Positions 10,924 to 21,850 of a stretch of 64,000 nt of DNA are shown here, one piece after another. The position numbers and the translations under genes were made by a program. How positions within the stretch are numbered: the stretch's first letter is position 1; the number at the start of each line of letters is the position of its first letter. The notes beneath the pieces were generated by a model that saw only the letters and a program-made list of their open reading frames with translations, did no database searches and was not told the origin of the DNA. Source of the stretch: Coix lacryma-jobi var. lacryma-jobi (Eukaryota > Streptophyta > Magnoliopsida > Poales > Poaceae). The stretch spans positions 15,154,080-15,218,079 of the forward strand of contig CM019831.1 of the NCBI GenBank assembly GCA_009763385.1, in the 5' to 3' direction.

Positions 10924-12109
10924 CATTCTTTTGGCACGCCCAGTGAGACACAATCGTCTGAAATCATGACTTTTGACAATGATGAAGTGCTGCACGTGAA
11001 GATGGAGGACCTCCCAGAGGAAACTCAGCGCTTAATAGGAGAAGCTATTGATCAATACCGACACTTATGTTTACTGAGTTTCGGCAAGACTAGCTAGGGA
11101 TAAGAAGGTCGTTCAGAAAACCCATCTTCCAAGAGTAGTCTTTGATGGTCATGCTGATCCAATGATCCAAGTCCAACATAATGCTATGCAAGAAGTGATC
11201 AGCAAGGCAATGACATCCACTTTGATGAACCACAATGAGGCTTTTCTCAACAGCCTCACAAATGCCATGAAAGAGGTTTTCAACATAAGTGGCGATAGAA
11301 GAGGTCCAGCATATAATATTGGAAACAATCAATGAGCTGGAACTTCTAATGGACCTCAGATCAATGGTCCAAATAGCAGTGGAAACCAGATGATGATCAA
11401 CCTTGGGGGCATGACACCGCAGCCAGTGCAACAGCCGATTATGAGTAATAACATATACTCATCGGCTACAAAAATAGCTCATCAAGCAAGGCGAATCACA
11501 AGAGATTTAAATGCACTGCCATATCAAGGGAACGTGACATCTGGTGATATCCCTCAAGGGTATCATTATGTCTCTGACTTCTATACTTTGGATGCTCAAG
11601 AAAACCCCGGGTATAATGGCAACACCTTCGGGGGGCAGAACATCGGCTATCAGAAGCCGGTGAATCAGATGGACCAGTTAATGAATCGGGTAATTGACCT
11701 GGTCCAGAAGCAATTCGGCTTGACGCCAAAGTCTACTGTAATTGGTTATAAAAAGCCGTATCCAGAATGGTTTGACCAGGTTGTTCTTCCTCCAAGATAT
11801 AGAATCCCTGATTTTACCAAGTTCATAGGGACTGGTTCAGTATCAACCATGGAGCATATAACCCCGTTCCTAGTCTAGATCGGAGAGATCGGTGATGAGC
11901 AAGCACTCAAAGTCAGAATGTTCCCTCTCTCTTTATCTGGCGCAGCTTTCTCGTGGTTTTCATCTCTGCCACCTAACTCCATTCAGAGCTGAGATGATTT
12001 GGAAGATAAATTCTATAAATATTTTGGCTTCGGGGTATTGGAAAAAGGCTTAGTGGATTTAATCGATACAAGGCAAACTAATAATGAGTCACTACTGCAG
12101 AAAGCTTAA

Positions 12110-12410
12110 CCACAGCAAGCGTTTTGGCTTTACCGCAGCGGGCAACAGCGTCCGCTGCGGTGCTAAGGCCACGGTTAATCGTGGCCATTACCGCAGCGGG
12201 CGCTGTTGCCCGCTGTGGTAAAAGCCTTAACCGCAGCGGGCAACATAAACAGCCCGCTGCGGTTAATAGCATTTACCGCAGCGGGCAACCTAAAGCGCCC
12301 GCTGCAGTAAATTATTAACCGCAGCGGTCGATTTAGGTTGCCCGCTACGGTAACTGCTATTAACCGCAGTGGGCTACTTATGTTGCCCGCCACGGTTATT
12401 AATTTTGGAT
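12110..12410. repeat. Subterminal repeats (ACCGCAGCGGGC type), left end of CACTA element
   Basis: About ten copies of the core ACCGCAGCGGGCAAC or its inverse GCCCGCTGCGGT, spaced 20-45 bp and alternating in orientation. The same core fills 17960-18200 at the other end. Arrays like this are the known binding sites of TNPA-type proteins in CACTA elements. Confidence 0.9.
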
Positions 12411-12636
12411 TAAAAAAATAAATAATGCAGCCAGCAGAAACAACAGAATATGAATTCAAATCAAATGCAGTTTTTAAATAATTCCAGAATTCCAGATTTC
12501 TAACAGAATTCCAGATTTCTAACAGAGATATATATATGCACATATAAACCATCTGGACATAACATACAAAGTCACTTAGTTGTTTGTTGTCATCATATAC
12601 ACATTGACTTAGTTGATTTCAAATTCAAATTACAAT

Positions 12637-14010
12637 TCATAGTTCAACTTGATGAGCGTAATCTGTCGGACGAAGCATTGTGTTCCATTTGCGGAGCTTC
12701 TCGTATTGGGGTAGCAACGCCAGCTCGGATTCGTTGTCGAAGAACGTTTCTCCTTCGAGAATGCATTTCTCCATTACAAACTTGCATATGTCCGCCTTGA
12801 CTTGTTTAAAGCACATCCTGCGGCTCTGCTGCTCTCCCCAATACTTGACACCTTCCTTGAGCTTCTTCCAGCTATTGGTGTACTCCTTGCTTTCCCTTAG
12901 AAACTCGCATGTGAACAAGCCACGTGTCTTCGATCCTAGTGGCTGTTTGGCGTACTGCACGATTGATACACAAGCATTAGAACCCATATATATGTATGAA
13001 ACATGAATTGAACGTTTGAAATACTTACCGGGAAATCTCGTCGGATTTTGAGGTGGTACCTATGCTTGTCCTTGAACTTTTGAGTTCTTCGGTCCCAGAA
13101 TCCAGGCATCTTTTGGTATTCCTTATAAGCGCTGTACGAAATATAATAGTTTTAGCCACCATTTCGTATGGTAACCGTAACTGATGAAAAAGCTGAATGA
13201 CTTATTTTTTCAGACAATCTTCGAATGCCTTGTACCCTTGCTTGTTTGGTACGCTCAAGGAGTCAAACACACAGGCCCTGCCATCTTGAGGGTATATTAT
13301 AAAAGGGACCCAGTGGCCACCCACGAGGCCCTGGCTGCACCATTGCAAAAAAATAGAGTTTATGACGCGAGAAGGCCATGATATGCTAGCGACTTAGGGG
13401 GTGACGTATTGTATTATGACTTACCCAAGTGATAGGCAACCATTTATACACTCTGGCTCATCCGTCTTGATCTTCTTCATGCATTCTAGTATGTAATTTT
13501 TCAACTTAGTCTTCTCGGCTTTCATATTTTCTTCATATTTCTTCTCTCGCTGTCGAACTGTCATCTCCGGATCAGTGATCTCGAAACCCTTGATGACTCT
13601 TTCAGCAATATGATGGTGCAGGAGAGAGGTAGAGTACAGGACGTGTCTTTTTATACTTCATTACAGTGACCGTCATGCTGCACGGACAAGTCATCGTGAC
13701 ATAAAAGTATAGACTATGGAAAAAAACGAATGTAGTGATCTGTGGAAGTTGCATTCATCGCTTACAGTGTGAATAGGGTGATTTGAACGATGTCGAGGTC
13801 TTCTTCCCGCATCAGGTTGTACATGTCGCTAAAGTCGACGGGTAGGTGCATTTCGTTACCAGCGGGCAAGTGGAAGTACTCCGTGGGAATCTTGACGTTA
13901 AAACTTGACATCCGGCTTTTGTAGCTTCCATGTACCATAGATGGAACCTCCTTGTATCCCACTTTTCCTCGTCGATGAGCTGGGCCTTGGGAATCATGAA
14001 CTTTCCGCAC
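12637..14010 (-). pseudogene. Ulp1-like (peptidase C48) region of the CACTA element
   Basis: Read on the minus strand, exons encode FHLWYMEATKAG and EYFHLPAGNEMHLPVDF (14012-13762), GHWVPFIIYPQDGRA and VFDSLSVPNKQGYKAFEDC (about 13370-13215), then KMPGFWDRRTQKFKDK (13140-13028, ending at a CGG|GTAAGT-like donor) and YAKQPLGSKTRGLFTCEFL (12987-12640). The order fits a Ulp1/SENP-type cysteine protease domain, a known passenger of plant CACTA elements: the His of GHW, the Asp of FDS and the Gln of KQP are present. The expected catalytic Cys in the T-x-G context is Arg (codon at 12922-12924), so protease activity is unlikely. Whether it is fused to the transposase or is a separate ORF is not clear. 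Confidence 0.6.
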
Positions 14011-14131
14011 ACATAGTGGCCAGGGCAGTCTTCGGCCTCATCAAATAGTTGACGGGTAGTTTCAGGCCTGGCAAACGATGGATAGGGATGTTAGTAGCAT
14101 ATATACTATGGACATGGTATTATGCTCAATG

Positions 14132-14602
14132 TTACCATACCTTTTGAACGTGAGCGTGTACGGGAGCTTGTCGGTGGACATTCTTGGATTCTTGGTGGGC
14201 GGGGGGAGGACATTGGCTTGTGGTTGACGGGGGAGGTGTCTTCGTCCCTGTTGCCTCCCCCGTCGTGCCTCCCTGTTGCTCGTTCGTGCTTGGTTGGCTT
14301 ATCGTTGTCGTGTTGTCGCCCTTACCGGCCTCTAAGCTTCTTGCCTCAATGACCGGGCCGATCGGCGGACTATTTGGAGGCGGGGGAGATACAGTTCCCA
14401 TGTCAGTGACCTCATATCGAACACTGTAGTTCTGTGCAGCGCTCTTCTTGTCCTTCTCTTTCGTGTGGAACCTGTACCCCTTCACATCGTACCCTTGCCA
14501 TGTCGTGATTTGGCTTGACGGGCCTTGCAGAAGCTTCTGCACGGTCTCCGTATCTTCATCATCAGGGCATCTTTCTAGGGTACGTGTTGCTCTTTGAGCC
14601 AA
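14132..14602 (-). CDS. CACTA protein segment: DUF4216-like start plus disordered linker
   Basis: A 156-residue open frame. Residues 35-60 (WQGYDVKGYRFHTKEKDKK) match the start of the DUF4216-type domain that follows TNP2 transposases. The rest is rich in Pro, Thr, Gln and Ser, with no fold signal. It lies between the DUF4218-like exon upstream and the Ulp1-like exons downstream on the same strand, so it is probably an internal exon of one long CACTA transcript and not a separate gene. The ATG at its start need not be used. Confidence 0.5.
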   Translation of the reverse strand: MAQRATRTLERCPDDEDTETVQKLLQGPSSQITTWQGYDVKGYRFHTKEKDKKSAAQNYSVRYEVTDMGTVSPPPPNSPPIGPVIEARSLEAGKGDNTTTISQPSTNEQQGGTTGEATGTKTPPPSTTSQCPPPAHQESKNVHRQAPVHAHVQKVW

Positions 14603-15075
14603 TCTATGAAACTGTTCCTGTGCTCATTCTGGACCCATGCCTTTGTGCGTTGTCCGTCATTAGCGGCGTGGATCTCTTCTATGTGCCTCTCGACATATTT
14701 CTCCATGCTCACCAACTGATGAAGGATGTTGTAATGAGCTTGTTCAATCTCCTTGTATGGTATATCAGTGCGAACTTTTCGGCCCGTGCACCCCATGCCC
14801 GCGGCTCTGCCCTCATGCTGATGGACAGGCAACCCAATCGCCCTCCCATCTTTAATGTACCTCATACACCAGTTCACTGCCTCTTCGGTTGTGTACGCCT
14901 CGATCATAGAGCCCTCCAGGTGAGCACGGTTATGAACATATCTGTTGAGGGTGGACATGAACCGCTCGTACGTCCACATCTCGTGTAGGTACACAGGGCC
15001 TAGTTGCTCGATCTGATCCACCATGTGCATCATCAGGTGTACCATAATATCAAAATATGATGGGGGAAAGCACAT
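14575..15075 (-). CDS. CACTA transposase C-terminal DUF4218-like domain
   Basis: 166 residues beginning CFPPSYFDIMVHLMMHM, followed by GPVYLHEMWTYERFMSTLNRY and NRAHLEGSMIEAY. These blocks define the DUF4218-type domain of plant En/Spm transposases. It stands downstream of the TNP2 core on the same strand, as in intact elements. A separate exon or fragment at 15566-15219 (MHLEKNVFDSTIGVLLDIPG) links the two. Confidence 0.75.
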   Translation of the reverse strand: MCFPPSYFDIMVHLMMHMVDQIEQLGPVYLHEMWTYERFMSTLNRYVHNRAHLEGSMIEAYTTEEAVNWCMRYIKDGRAIGLPVHQHEGRAAGMGCTGRKVRTDIPYKEIEQAHYNILHQLVSMEKYVERHIEEIHAANDGQRTKAWVQNEHRNSFIDWLKEQHVP

Positions 15076-15218
15076 CTCAAGCTAGCAAAGGGTCTCCGCG
15101 ATGAAGTCCTTAAGGGCAGGGAGGTCAGCCTTACCGATGACCTTCTGCGTGATGCGGTTAAAGAAGTATGATATCCGAGTGACCACCATCTTCACGTACT
15201 CTGGACCGATAACCCTTA

Positions 15219-17043
15219 TCACAATTGAAGGAACACCGTCAGCATGATGTGGCAGTCATGTGCGTTGTTGTAGCCAGTCAATGTGAGGTCTTTCAAGGAG
15301 ACGAGGCTCTTAATGTTGGAAGAGAAATCGGTCGGCACCCTGATACCCCTAAGAAGGTTGAGCATAGCAGTCTTCTCGCCATGCCTTAGGTTGTAGGCCG
15401 CACCTGGAAGATCGACTTTACCATTATGAGGTGACCCAGGGTGAAGGTCCTGCCTGATGCCCTGGTTGAGAAGATCCGTCCGTGACTTCAGACCATCCTT
15501 CGTCTTTCCCGGAATGTCCAACAGGACACCAATCGTGCTATCAAAGACGTTCTTCTCGAGATGCATACAATCGATGGCATGGGTGTTTTTTCAGTGTCTT
15601 CCAATATGACAAGTACTCGAAGAAATCGACCTCTTCTTGAAAGGAACAGAGGGGACCTGCGACCCTTCCTCCGTCGTGTCTCGCTTTCGCTTCCTCGTTT
15701 GTTTTGTCCCCTCCTCTGGTGGCTTCTTCTTCTTCCCAAACTCGATCTGATCAATATCCTTCACCATCTCATACACCTTTGGCCCCCAACTAGTCTGCGT
15801 CGGTGGTTCACCCTGTGGCTCGCCCTGATCATCGAACAATTGATTCATGACACTTCTTCTATATCTGTGCCTTTTCGGAAGGAACCGCCTGTGCCTCATG
15901 TAGACCATCTTGTTCGATCCCTTGAGGTAAGTGTAGCATGTCTCGTCGATGCACATTACGCAGCCGGTCTTCCCTTTGATCTGCCCCGACAGTGAGAAGA
16001 GGCCGGGGTAGTCGGTGATGGTGACAAAGATGATGGCTTTTAGGGTGAACTTCTCCTTGAGGACGCATCCACCATCTCGACCCAACATCAAATAGCTCCT
16101 TCATTTCCTCCATTACCGGCTCGAGGAAAACATCGATATTGTTGTCGGGCTGCTTCGGTCCCGAGATAAGCATGGTCAATAGAAGATACCGGCGCCTCTG
16201 ACACAGATGGGGAGGTAGGTTGTAGATGGTCAGTACGACCGGCCAGGTGCTGTGGGAGCTGCTCAGCTCGCCAAACGGATTCATCCCATCGGTGCTCAGC
16301 GTGAACCGAACGTTCCTAGGATCTTTGCCAAATGGCGGGTAGGCCTTGTCGAAATCTTTCCACTGCTGGCCATCGGAGGGGTGCCACAGCATGCCATCGT
16401 CCTTCAAGCGGTCAGCTGATGCATGCCAGGACATGAGCTTCGCGTCCTCTGGGTTCCCAAATAGCGCACGGAGGCGGTCGATCACTGGCATGTACCACAC
16501 CGACAGTGTCGGACTTCTCCTCAACGTGTAACCCTCTTCTTCCTCGTACTGCTGATGAGCCAAGATGCGATTGGCTGCAACACTGCTCTTCTTGACACCC
16601 TTCTTCTTCTTCCTCTGAGCACCTCGCAAGGCCTCATCGTCGTCTGCATCCACGCGACAGCCAGCATTTCTCTTGTAGCGACTGGCGCCACAGTGCGGAT
16701 AGCTCATCAAATTCTCATACTTTGTGCCCCGATAGAGGATGCAGTGGTTAGGGCAGGCATCGAACTTTCTAAGGTTCATCGCCACTGGTCGGATAAGCTT
16801 CTTCGCCCGATACGTATTTGCTAGAATCTTGTTACTCGTCGGGAATGTTTTAGCAAGGTAACCTAACAGCTCATCAAAGCTACTGTCTGACCACCCATGC
16901 CGAGCCTTCATCATCAACATGTGGAGGTTGAAACAGAGCACCGTGCAATCCTTCGGACATTCCTTGTCGTCCTTATATAAAGGATCAAGTGACGCCTGCT
17001 TCATCTCTCTGAAATTTTCCAGCCACTTCGGGGAGCCATACAC
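15219..17043 (-). pseudogene. TNP2-type CACTA transposase core (Transposase_21), frameshifted
   Basis: The frame from 17043 reads a YGSPKWLENFREMKQASL start, LHMLMMKARHGWSDSSF, then KLIRPVAMNLRKFDACPNHC with a C-x2-C ... C zinc-like pattern, and later LSTDGMNPFG and the W(P)VVLTIYNLPP block. These are diagnostic of the TNP2 transposase of CACTA elements, which cuts at the CACTA termini in the nucleus. Near 16100 the frame shifts, and the protein continues as GLFSLSGQIKGKTGC (from 16091) and then as the MHLEKNVFDSTIGVLL block (15566-15219). The shifts may be genuine damage or sequence indels. Confidence 0.88.
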
Positions 17044-17085
17044 GACGTCGTCTTCGTCGATGTGGTTGAGTAAATCCTGAAACAG

Positions 17086-17511
17086 CTACACATCCGCAGG
17101 GTCCTGCACCGTAGCGTCCTCAACATCTCCACCACCATCATCTGTCATATCCTGGAGTACATCCTCCACAGCGATATGGTCACGAGCACTACTGTCACTG
17201 AAGGCAGGCGCTACTGTTGCTGATGAGACGTGCGCTCCAGGATCTTGGTTCACCGTCGTCGCCGACGCTGAGCTTACTCCAGCTGCCGCGCCGCCACCAC
17301 TCGGATCGAATCTCTCGCCGTGATGAGTCCACACCGTGTAATCCTCCATGAAGCCAAAACGAATCAAATGAGATTGCACTGTGCCTTCGTCTTTGAAGGC
17401 GGTCAGATTCTTGCAACGATGACATGGACATATGATTGTCGTCTGGTTCGATCTCTCACGGTCAGCTTTCGCAGCGGCAATAAACTTTCTCACTTCAACG
17501 AGATACTGCAC
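17086..17511 (-). CDS. CACTA transposase N-terminal domain (Transpos_assoc type)
   Basis: 141 residues with VRKFIAAAKADRERSN, then a Cys/His cluster CPCHRCKNLTAF, then HLIRFGFMEDYTVWTHHGE. This arrangement is the transposase-associated zinc-binding domain found at the N-terminus of TNP2 proteins. An acidic, low-complexity linker follows and leads toward the TNP2 core at 17043, with a stop or intron between. It is the first exon of the transposase gene on this strand. No clear TATA box was assigned upstream. Confidence 0.8.
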   Translation of the reverse strand: MQYLVEVRKFIAAAKADRERSNQTTIICPCHRCKNLTAFKDEGTVQSHLIRFGFMEDYTVWTHHGERFDPSGGGAAAGVSSASATTVNQDPGAHVSSATVAPAFSDSSARDHIAVEDVLQDMTDDGGGDVEDATVQDPADV

Positions 17512-19850
17512 ATCAAGTACTCTATTGATCTAATACATCCATTCCGACCGGTCCATCGTACCTGCGATCCTTAATTAATTACACACATCATGAATCACAA
17601 AACAAAGATGATTAGAAAAATAATAATTTATTATATTTATGTTAAATCTAGGGACAGAAATAACGACGACAAATAAAATTAATGCATCCATGATGAACTT
17701 AGAGAAACAAATATCAGTTTTCTCTCTCCTCCATGAAACTAGATCTAAAAAGGAGGCTAAAAAGAGAGGAAAAGAGAGAGGAAAGAGGGTGGAGATCATC
17801 TAGGTACCTCTTGTGGAGTACTTCTCCTCCAAATCAAACAAATAAACCTCAAAAACAAGTTATTTGGGGCAAAAATTCGGCAAAACTTCTCCCCACGTTT
17901 TTGCGTAGAGGAAGAAGATGATCAGGTTCCTTTCTGCTGGCGGTGGCGGCTTAAATAGCGGGAATAACCGAAGCGGGCAACGTAAGGAGCCCGCTACAGT
18001 TAATCTTATTTAACTACAACGGGCACATTATGTCGCCCGCTGCGGTTAACAATTAACCGCAGCGGGCAAATAAGGAAGCCCGCTGCGGTTAAAGAAGATT
18101 AACCGCAGCGGGCACCTTACGTTGCCCGCTGCGGTTAATTATTAACTGCAGCGAGCGCTTCGGCGGCTGGCCGCTGCAGGCCAGCCACCGAATAACCGTG
18201 GCGGGTAAAAACTGTGCCCGCCACGGAGCCCATTTAGGCAACGCTGCACAAGTTCTTTTTTGTAGTAGTGAGTCTGGATGCCAGTATCTCCAAAGGTTCA
18301 GAGAGATGAAGAATCAATGCTATTCCTTGACATTGCCAGATTCAGAGGTGGTTAGCATTGCAATTCGAGGATTGATACCTGCTATCAGAGAGAAAATCAG
18401 CTTCGGTTGTAACAACATGGCCGATTTAGCTAAAAAGGTGGCAAATATCGATGCTCAAAATCGGTACAATCAGGTCTTTAAGCCCAAGAAAGCCTACAAT
18501 GTGGAGAGCCATTTCTTCTTGGAAGGTGAAAACAATAATTCTGAAGATGAAAGCGATGAAGAAGTGTGCTGTAGACTGGGTTTGGAAAAACAATGAATTC
18601 ATCATGCCTTGGGCAAAAGTTAAAAGTACCGAAAGAGATGTAAAATATAGTTTCAACATCACCAAAGGCTGACAAGGTATTTGACTACTTGCTAGATAAG
18701 GGTCAAATCAAGTTGACTGGGAACCATATCATCCCATCGGCCGAGGAGCCTAAAAACAAAAGGTACTGCAAATTTCATAATACTGGTACCCATACTACTA
18801 ATGATTGCCGAGTTTTCAGAGATATGATACAAAGGGCAATCGTTAAAGGGAGGATTGGCTTAGAAAAGGCTAAAGGCACGGGCATCAACGGCCATCCTTT
18901 CCCACAAAATATGTTGGCTTCAGCACCTCGAAGTGAAATCAGGGTGTTAACCTCTGATAGAGCCAGGACAGATGGGACAGTTGATCCAAAGAAGCAATTA
19001 ACAGCTAGAGAGTATCAGGAGATGAAGGTGAAGAAAAGCAATGATCAACCTGAGACTTCAAAAGCTGGAGAAACAAGAAGGCGTCCAACTGTCAGAATCC
19101 TGTTGAACAAATGGCAACGTCAGAAAGAAAGAAGCCAAATACAAAGGGAAAAAGATGAACAAGAATATCAAGAGTGGCTCGAAGAGGAAGAGTACAGGAG
19201 GTCCCGGGAAGAAGAAAGACGCATCAAGGATGAAGAGAAGAATCATTGGGACTGTCCCTTCTTCAGGCATTGTTGGAATGAGGGCTTAAAGCTTCCTACT
19301 CTTCGTAATTGCCCTGAGTGCAGTGATCAATACCGGGAGTATAGGCAGTCGAGAGACAACCGTTGATCTGTACATGAAAGATTGAAATTTGGAAATACAG
19401 ATCGGCGCATAAAAAATGAAAATGTTCATAATTGGCTTGGAGCAAGATTAGCCGAGCATGATCATCCGTGGCAGGAAGGACAATGGTGTCCTAGTGGCTT
19501 GACCAGAAGCCAGAAACGACGGGTTCAAAGGTTAAGGAATGATGAAATCCAGAAGAAGAAATCCAAAGTCTGGCAAGTCAAGCAAATAGCCGATAAGGGT
19601 GAATCATCGGCTAATATCGCTGCTCTGTTCATGCTACCGGCTGAATTTAGATCCTCTGATCATGAAGAAGAATCTGATAATGAGGGAGCCGTGCTCAGTG
19701 GATCTATCAGGCAGAAGATGCTACATTTCAAAAACCCGAGAAACATTCTCATTTAAAGGCTTTGTTTCTGAAAGGGTTTGTCGATGGAAGACCTTTGAAC
19801 AGAATGCTAGTTGATGGAGGGGCAGCGATTAATCTAATGCCATATGCCAT

Positions 19851-20108
19851 ATGTCTATAAATTATCGTAGAACAGTTCTATGACAATTTATGAATATATC
19901 AATGTCACAAACCATGGAATAAGGCGCATGGTTTACGACACACGTTTCGTCATAAACCAACATATTTTTTGTAGTGATTACCAACCCGGACTAAAGGGTA
20001 CCGGGACTACCTTTAGTCTTGGTTGGTTTTACCAACCGTCTCGGACATAATTTTTTTCCAAGACTAAAGCTCAGTTGATAGATCGTCCAAAGACCTGTTC
20101 TCTAGTAG
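19851..20108. mobile_element. Two CACTA-like end remnants
   Basis: 19851-19976 ends in ATTTTTTGTAGTG and contains TCATAAACC / ACGACACACGTTTCGTC, like the ends of the 20752-22585 family. 19977-20108 begins ACCAACCCGGACTAAAGGG, ends CTCTAGTAGTG and matches the subterminal repeats of the element at 45821-46261. Neither has a matching left terminus here, so both are fragments. Confidence 0.5.
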
Positions 20109-20751
20109 TGTTGCACAAACAAGATAAAGGCGTACTACTGCCATTTTTTGGTTTTTTACCTAAAGACCTCTTGTGCAGCTAGCCACAGGCCGAGTAGGGC
20201 TACAGAAGGGGCGGGCGGGCGGGCGGGCGGCGGCTGACTGAGGCGTGGAGCTGTGGACACGTGGTCACGGACAGAACGGTCTTGCCATTGCCATCTTGCG
20301 GGAATCCTGGCTGGCCTTAGATCTTCTTTACCAAGATCTACAAGGATAAGTGAGAGGAGCAGAGAGAAGAAACACTAGCAGAGGCTGGAAGATGCAGGAT
20401 TCACCATGCGGAGGCTACTTGGCGGAAAGAGATACACGGCGCGATGCGTCTGGAGGGGAAGGGAAGCGCTCTCGGCCACATGACTCGTGGCTTAGCTTCC
20501 TGCCCCGTGGAAAACAACGGGACGTGGGCTGCAATCCCGCATCTAGTGGACTTCCAAAGAGCGCCAGGGATTAACCCAGGGGAGCTTGCTCCAAGGTTTT
20601 TTGGCCCGAGGATTTTACAGGGAACTGGATGTATTTAGTGCATCAAATGGACAAGTGTCATTTACGAAAGGAAATTTCAAGTTAGTGCTAGACAAGAAAG
20701 TTTAAAATTTTCTGTGTCTTATGTAGAAGAGTGATTTGTTTGAGTGCCAAA
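20109..20751. other. GC-rich stretch with (GGGC)n microsatellite; no gene recognised
   Basis: A run of GGGC repeats lies at about 20209-20232. The rest is GC-rich, has short frames without conserved motifs and ends at the next CACTA-like element. It could be a piece of promoter or untranslated DNA, but nothing supports a specific call. Confidence 0.4.
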
Positions 20752-20877
20752 CACTACAAGGAATAGTGCTTTACATGATGATCACTTTAGTTATAAACAG
20801 TCAAAAACATGTCACAGTTAACTTGTCATGACGATCATAAAATTTGTCATGTATCTCACGTCATACATTTGCTGGAC

Positions 20878-21557
20878 TGTTGGGGGAAGGGACCCTCGGC
20901 AGTGGCGCCACGCAGGCTAGCTCAAAAAATGACCTTCGCGCGACCCGCGCCCCCCCCCACGAACTCTCTTCTCTCCGTCTCCGTTCGTTGGACCCTTCGG
21001 ATCGGTTTCCTAACCTTCGGATATAAGCTCGACCCTCGGGGTTCGTTGTGTGTCTTGCAGGTAAAGGCGCGTCGAGAACACAGAAAGTGACCCTCGAGCG
21101 TTCCGAGGCTCCTTCGCTTGAGACGTCAAGCTCCGCGAATGGCGAGCGGATGCGAACCTCGCGACTGGCGGAGCCGAGGGTTTGGCCTCGCTTTTCCCGC
21201 GAACGCGAGCAGGACCAGATGGCGGCGGGAAGGAGGAAGGCGAACTAGGGTTTCCACTCTAGTTGTGTTTGTATGGTTCTACCCTTTCCCTGTTCGGTGT
21301 CGGAGAATCTTTTCTGTACCCTTTTGTAATTTGACCGGTATCCCTTGGTATTCCCTATAAATACCAAGGGATGAACAGTGTAGGGGGGATTTTTTGGGAG
21401 ATAGAAAGTTACTCCCACCAACTTATTTTCCTATACCTTCGCTTCCACCTTCGCTCGCGTGCACCTTCGTTTTCTTCTTCGCTTGCGTTCGACAGTTGAC
21501 CACCCTCGCTCCAAACCCCTGCTCTGCAGCAGAGGTTGGGCAGGTGTGTTTCCAACA
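20878..21557 (+). mobile_element. Solo LTR (680 bp) with 5 bp target duplication
   Basis: It begins TGTTGGGGGAAGG and ends TTTCCAACA, so the termini are inverted TGTTGG/CCAACA. TGGAC is repeated at 20873-20877 and 21558-21562. A TATA box (TATAAATA, 21356-21363) lies in the distal part. With no internal region it is the product of recombination between the two LTRs of a former element. Open frames across it are artefacts of GC-rich LTR sequence. Confidence 0.93.
21356..21363 (+). promoter_or_regulatory. TATA box in the solo LTR, inside a small hairpin
   Basis: TATAAATA is flanked by an 11 bp inverted repeat, TCCCTTGGTAT ... ATACCAAGGGA (about 21340-21370), so the TATA sits at the top of a potential hairpin. 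Confidence 0.6.
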
Positions 21558-21788
21558 TGGACCAACTGGAGCCGTCACTGATTGTCATTTCATTTCGTCA
21601 TAGAATAATCGACAAAGTTTGAGCGAAAAAATCCAAAAAAATAGGAGAAATGTTTTTAAAATTAGGGGAGGGGCCCCATTAGGTAGCTACACCACCCATC
21701 TACTCCAATAGTATTTTTTGTATTTTTTGTGATTTTTTTGCACTTTGCACTATTTTTTTTGTGATTTTTTTGCATTTTGCATTAACCA

Positions 21789-21850
21789 AGATTTGAACCA
21801 GCGACCTCTCGCACATGCACGTGTAACCTCCACGACCACTCCACCCCTTT
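21789..21850 (-). other. tRNA-like module inside the CACTA-like element
   Basis: On the minus strand GGAGTGGTCGTGGAGG (A-box-like) is followed after about 30 bases by GCTGGTTCAAATCTTG (B-box/T-arm-like). The placement next to the AT-rich 148 bp units is the same as in the element at 3607-4920. The match to consensus is weaker here, and no full cloverleaf is evident. Confidence 0.45.

Larger units (their letters stand above)
12090..18270 (-). mobile_element. CACTA (En/Spm) element, 6181 bp, with transposase genes
   Basis: The ends are CACTACTGCAGAAAGC on the left and TTTTTTGTAGTAGTG on the right. The target AGT is duplicated at 12087-12089 and 18271-18273. Subterminal arrays of an ACCGCAGCGGGCAAC-type repeat in both orientations fill 12110-12410 and 17960-18200 and would be the binding sites of the element's own protein. 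Coding exons run on the minus strand from 17511 down to about 12640. The element interrupts Gypsy gag, so it is younger than that element. Frame breaks suggest it is defective, or that the sequence carries indels. Confidence 0.95.
10965..19850 (+). pseudogene. Gypsy gag and protease start, split by a CACTA element, truncated 3'
   Basis: The ATG at 10965 starts gag (MTFDNDEVLHVKMEDLPEET). Open fragments continue to 12089 (LSGAAFSWFSSLPPNSIQS, the Retrotrans_gag domain) and resume at 18271 (YLQRFREMKNQCYSLTLP), in register once the CACTA element and its AGT duplication are removed. Further on come a CKFHNTGTHTTNDCRVF segment (18760-18820, a degenerate zinc-knuckle-like region), a basic and acidic charged linker (19070-19260), and an aspartic protease start (VDGGAAINLMP near 19813-19845). 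Everything beyond is lost, including RT and integrase. Several stops and shifts make it inactive. Confidence 0.8.
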
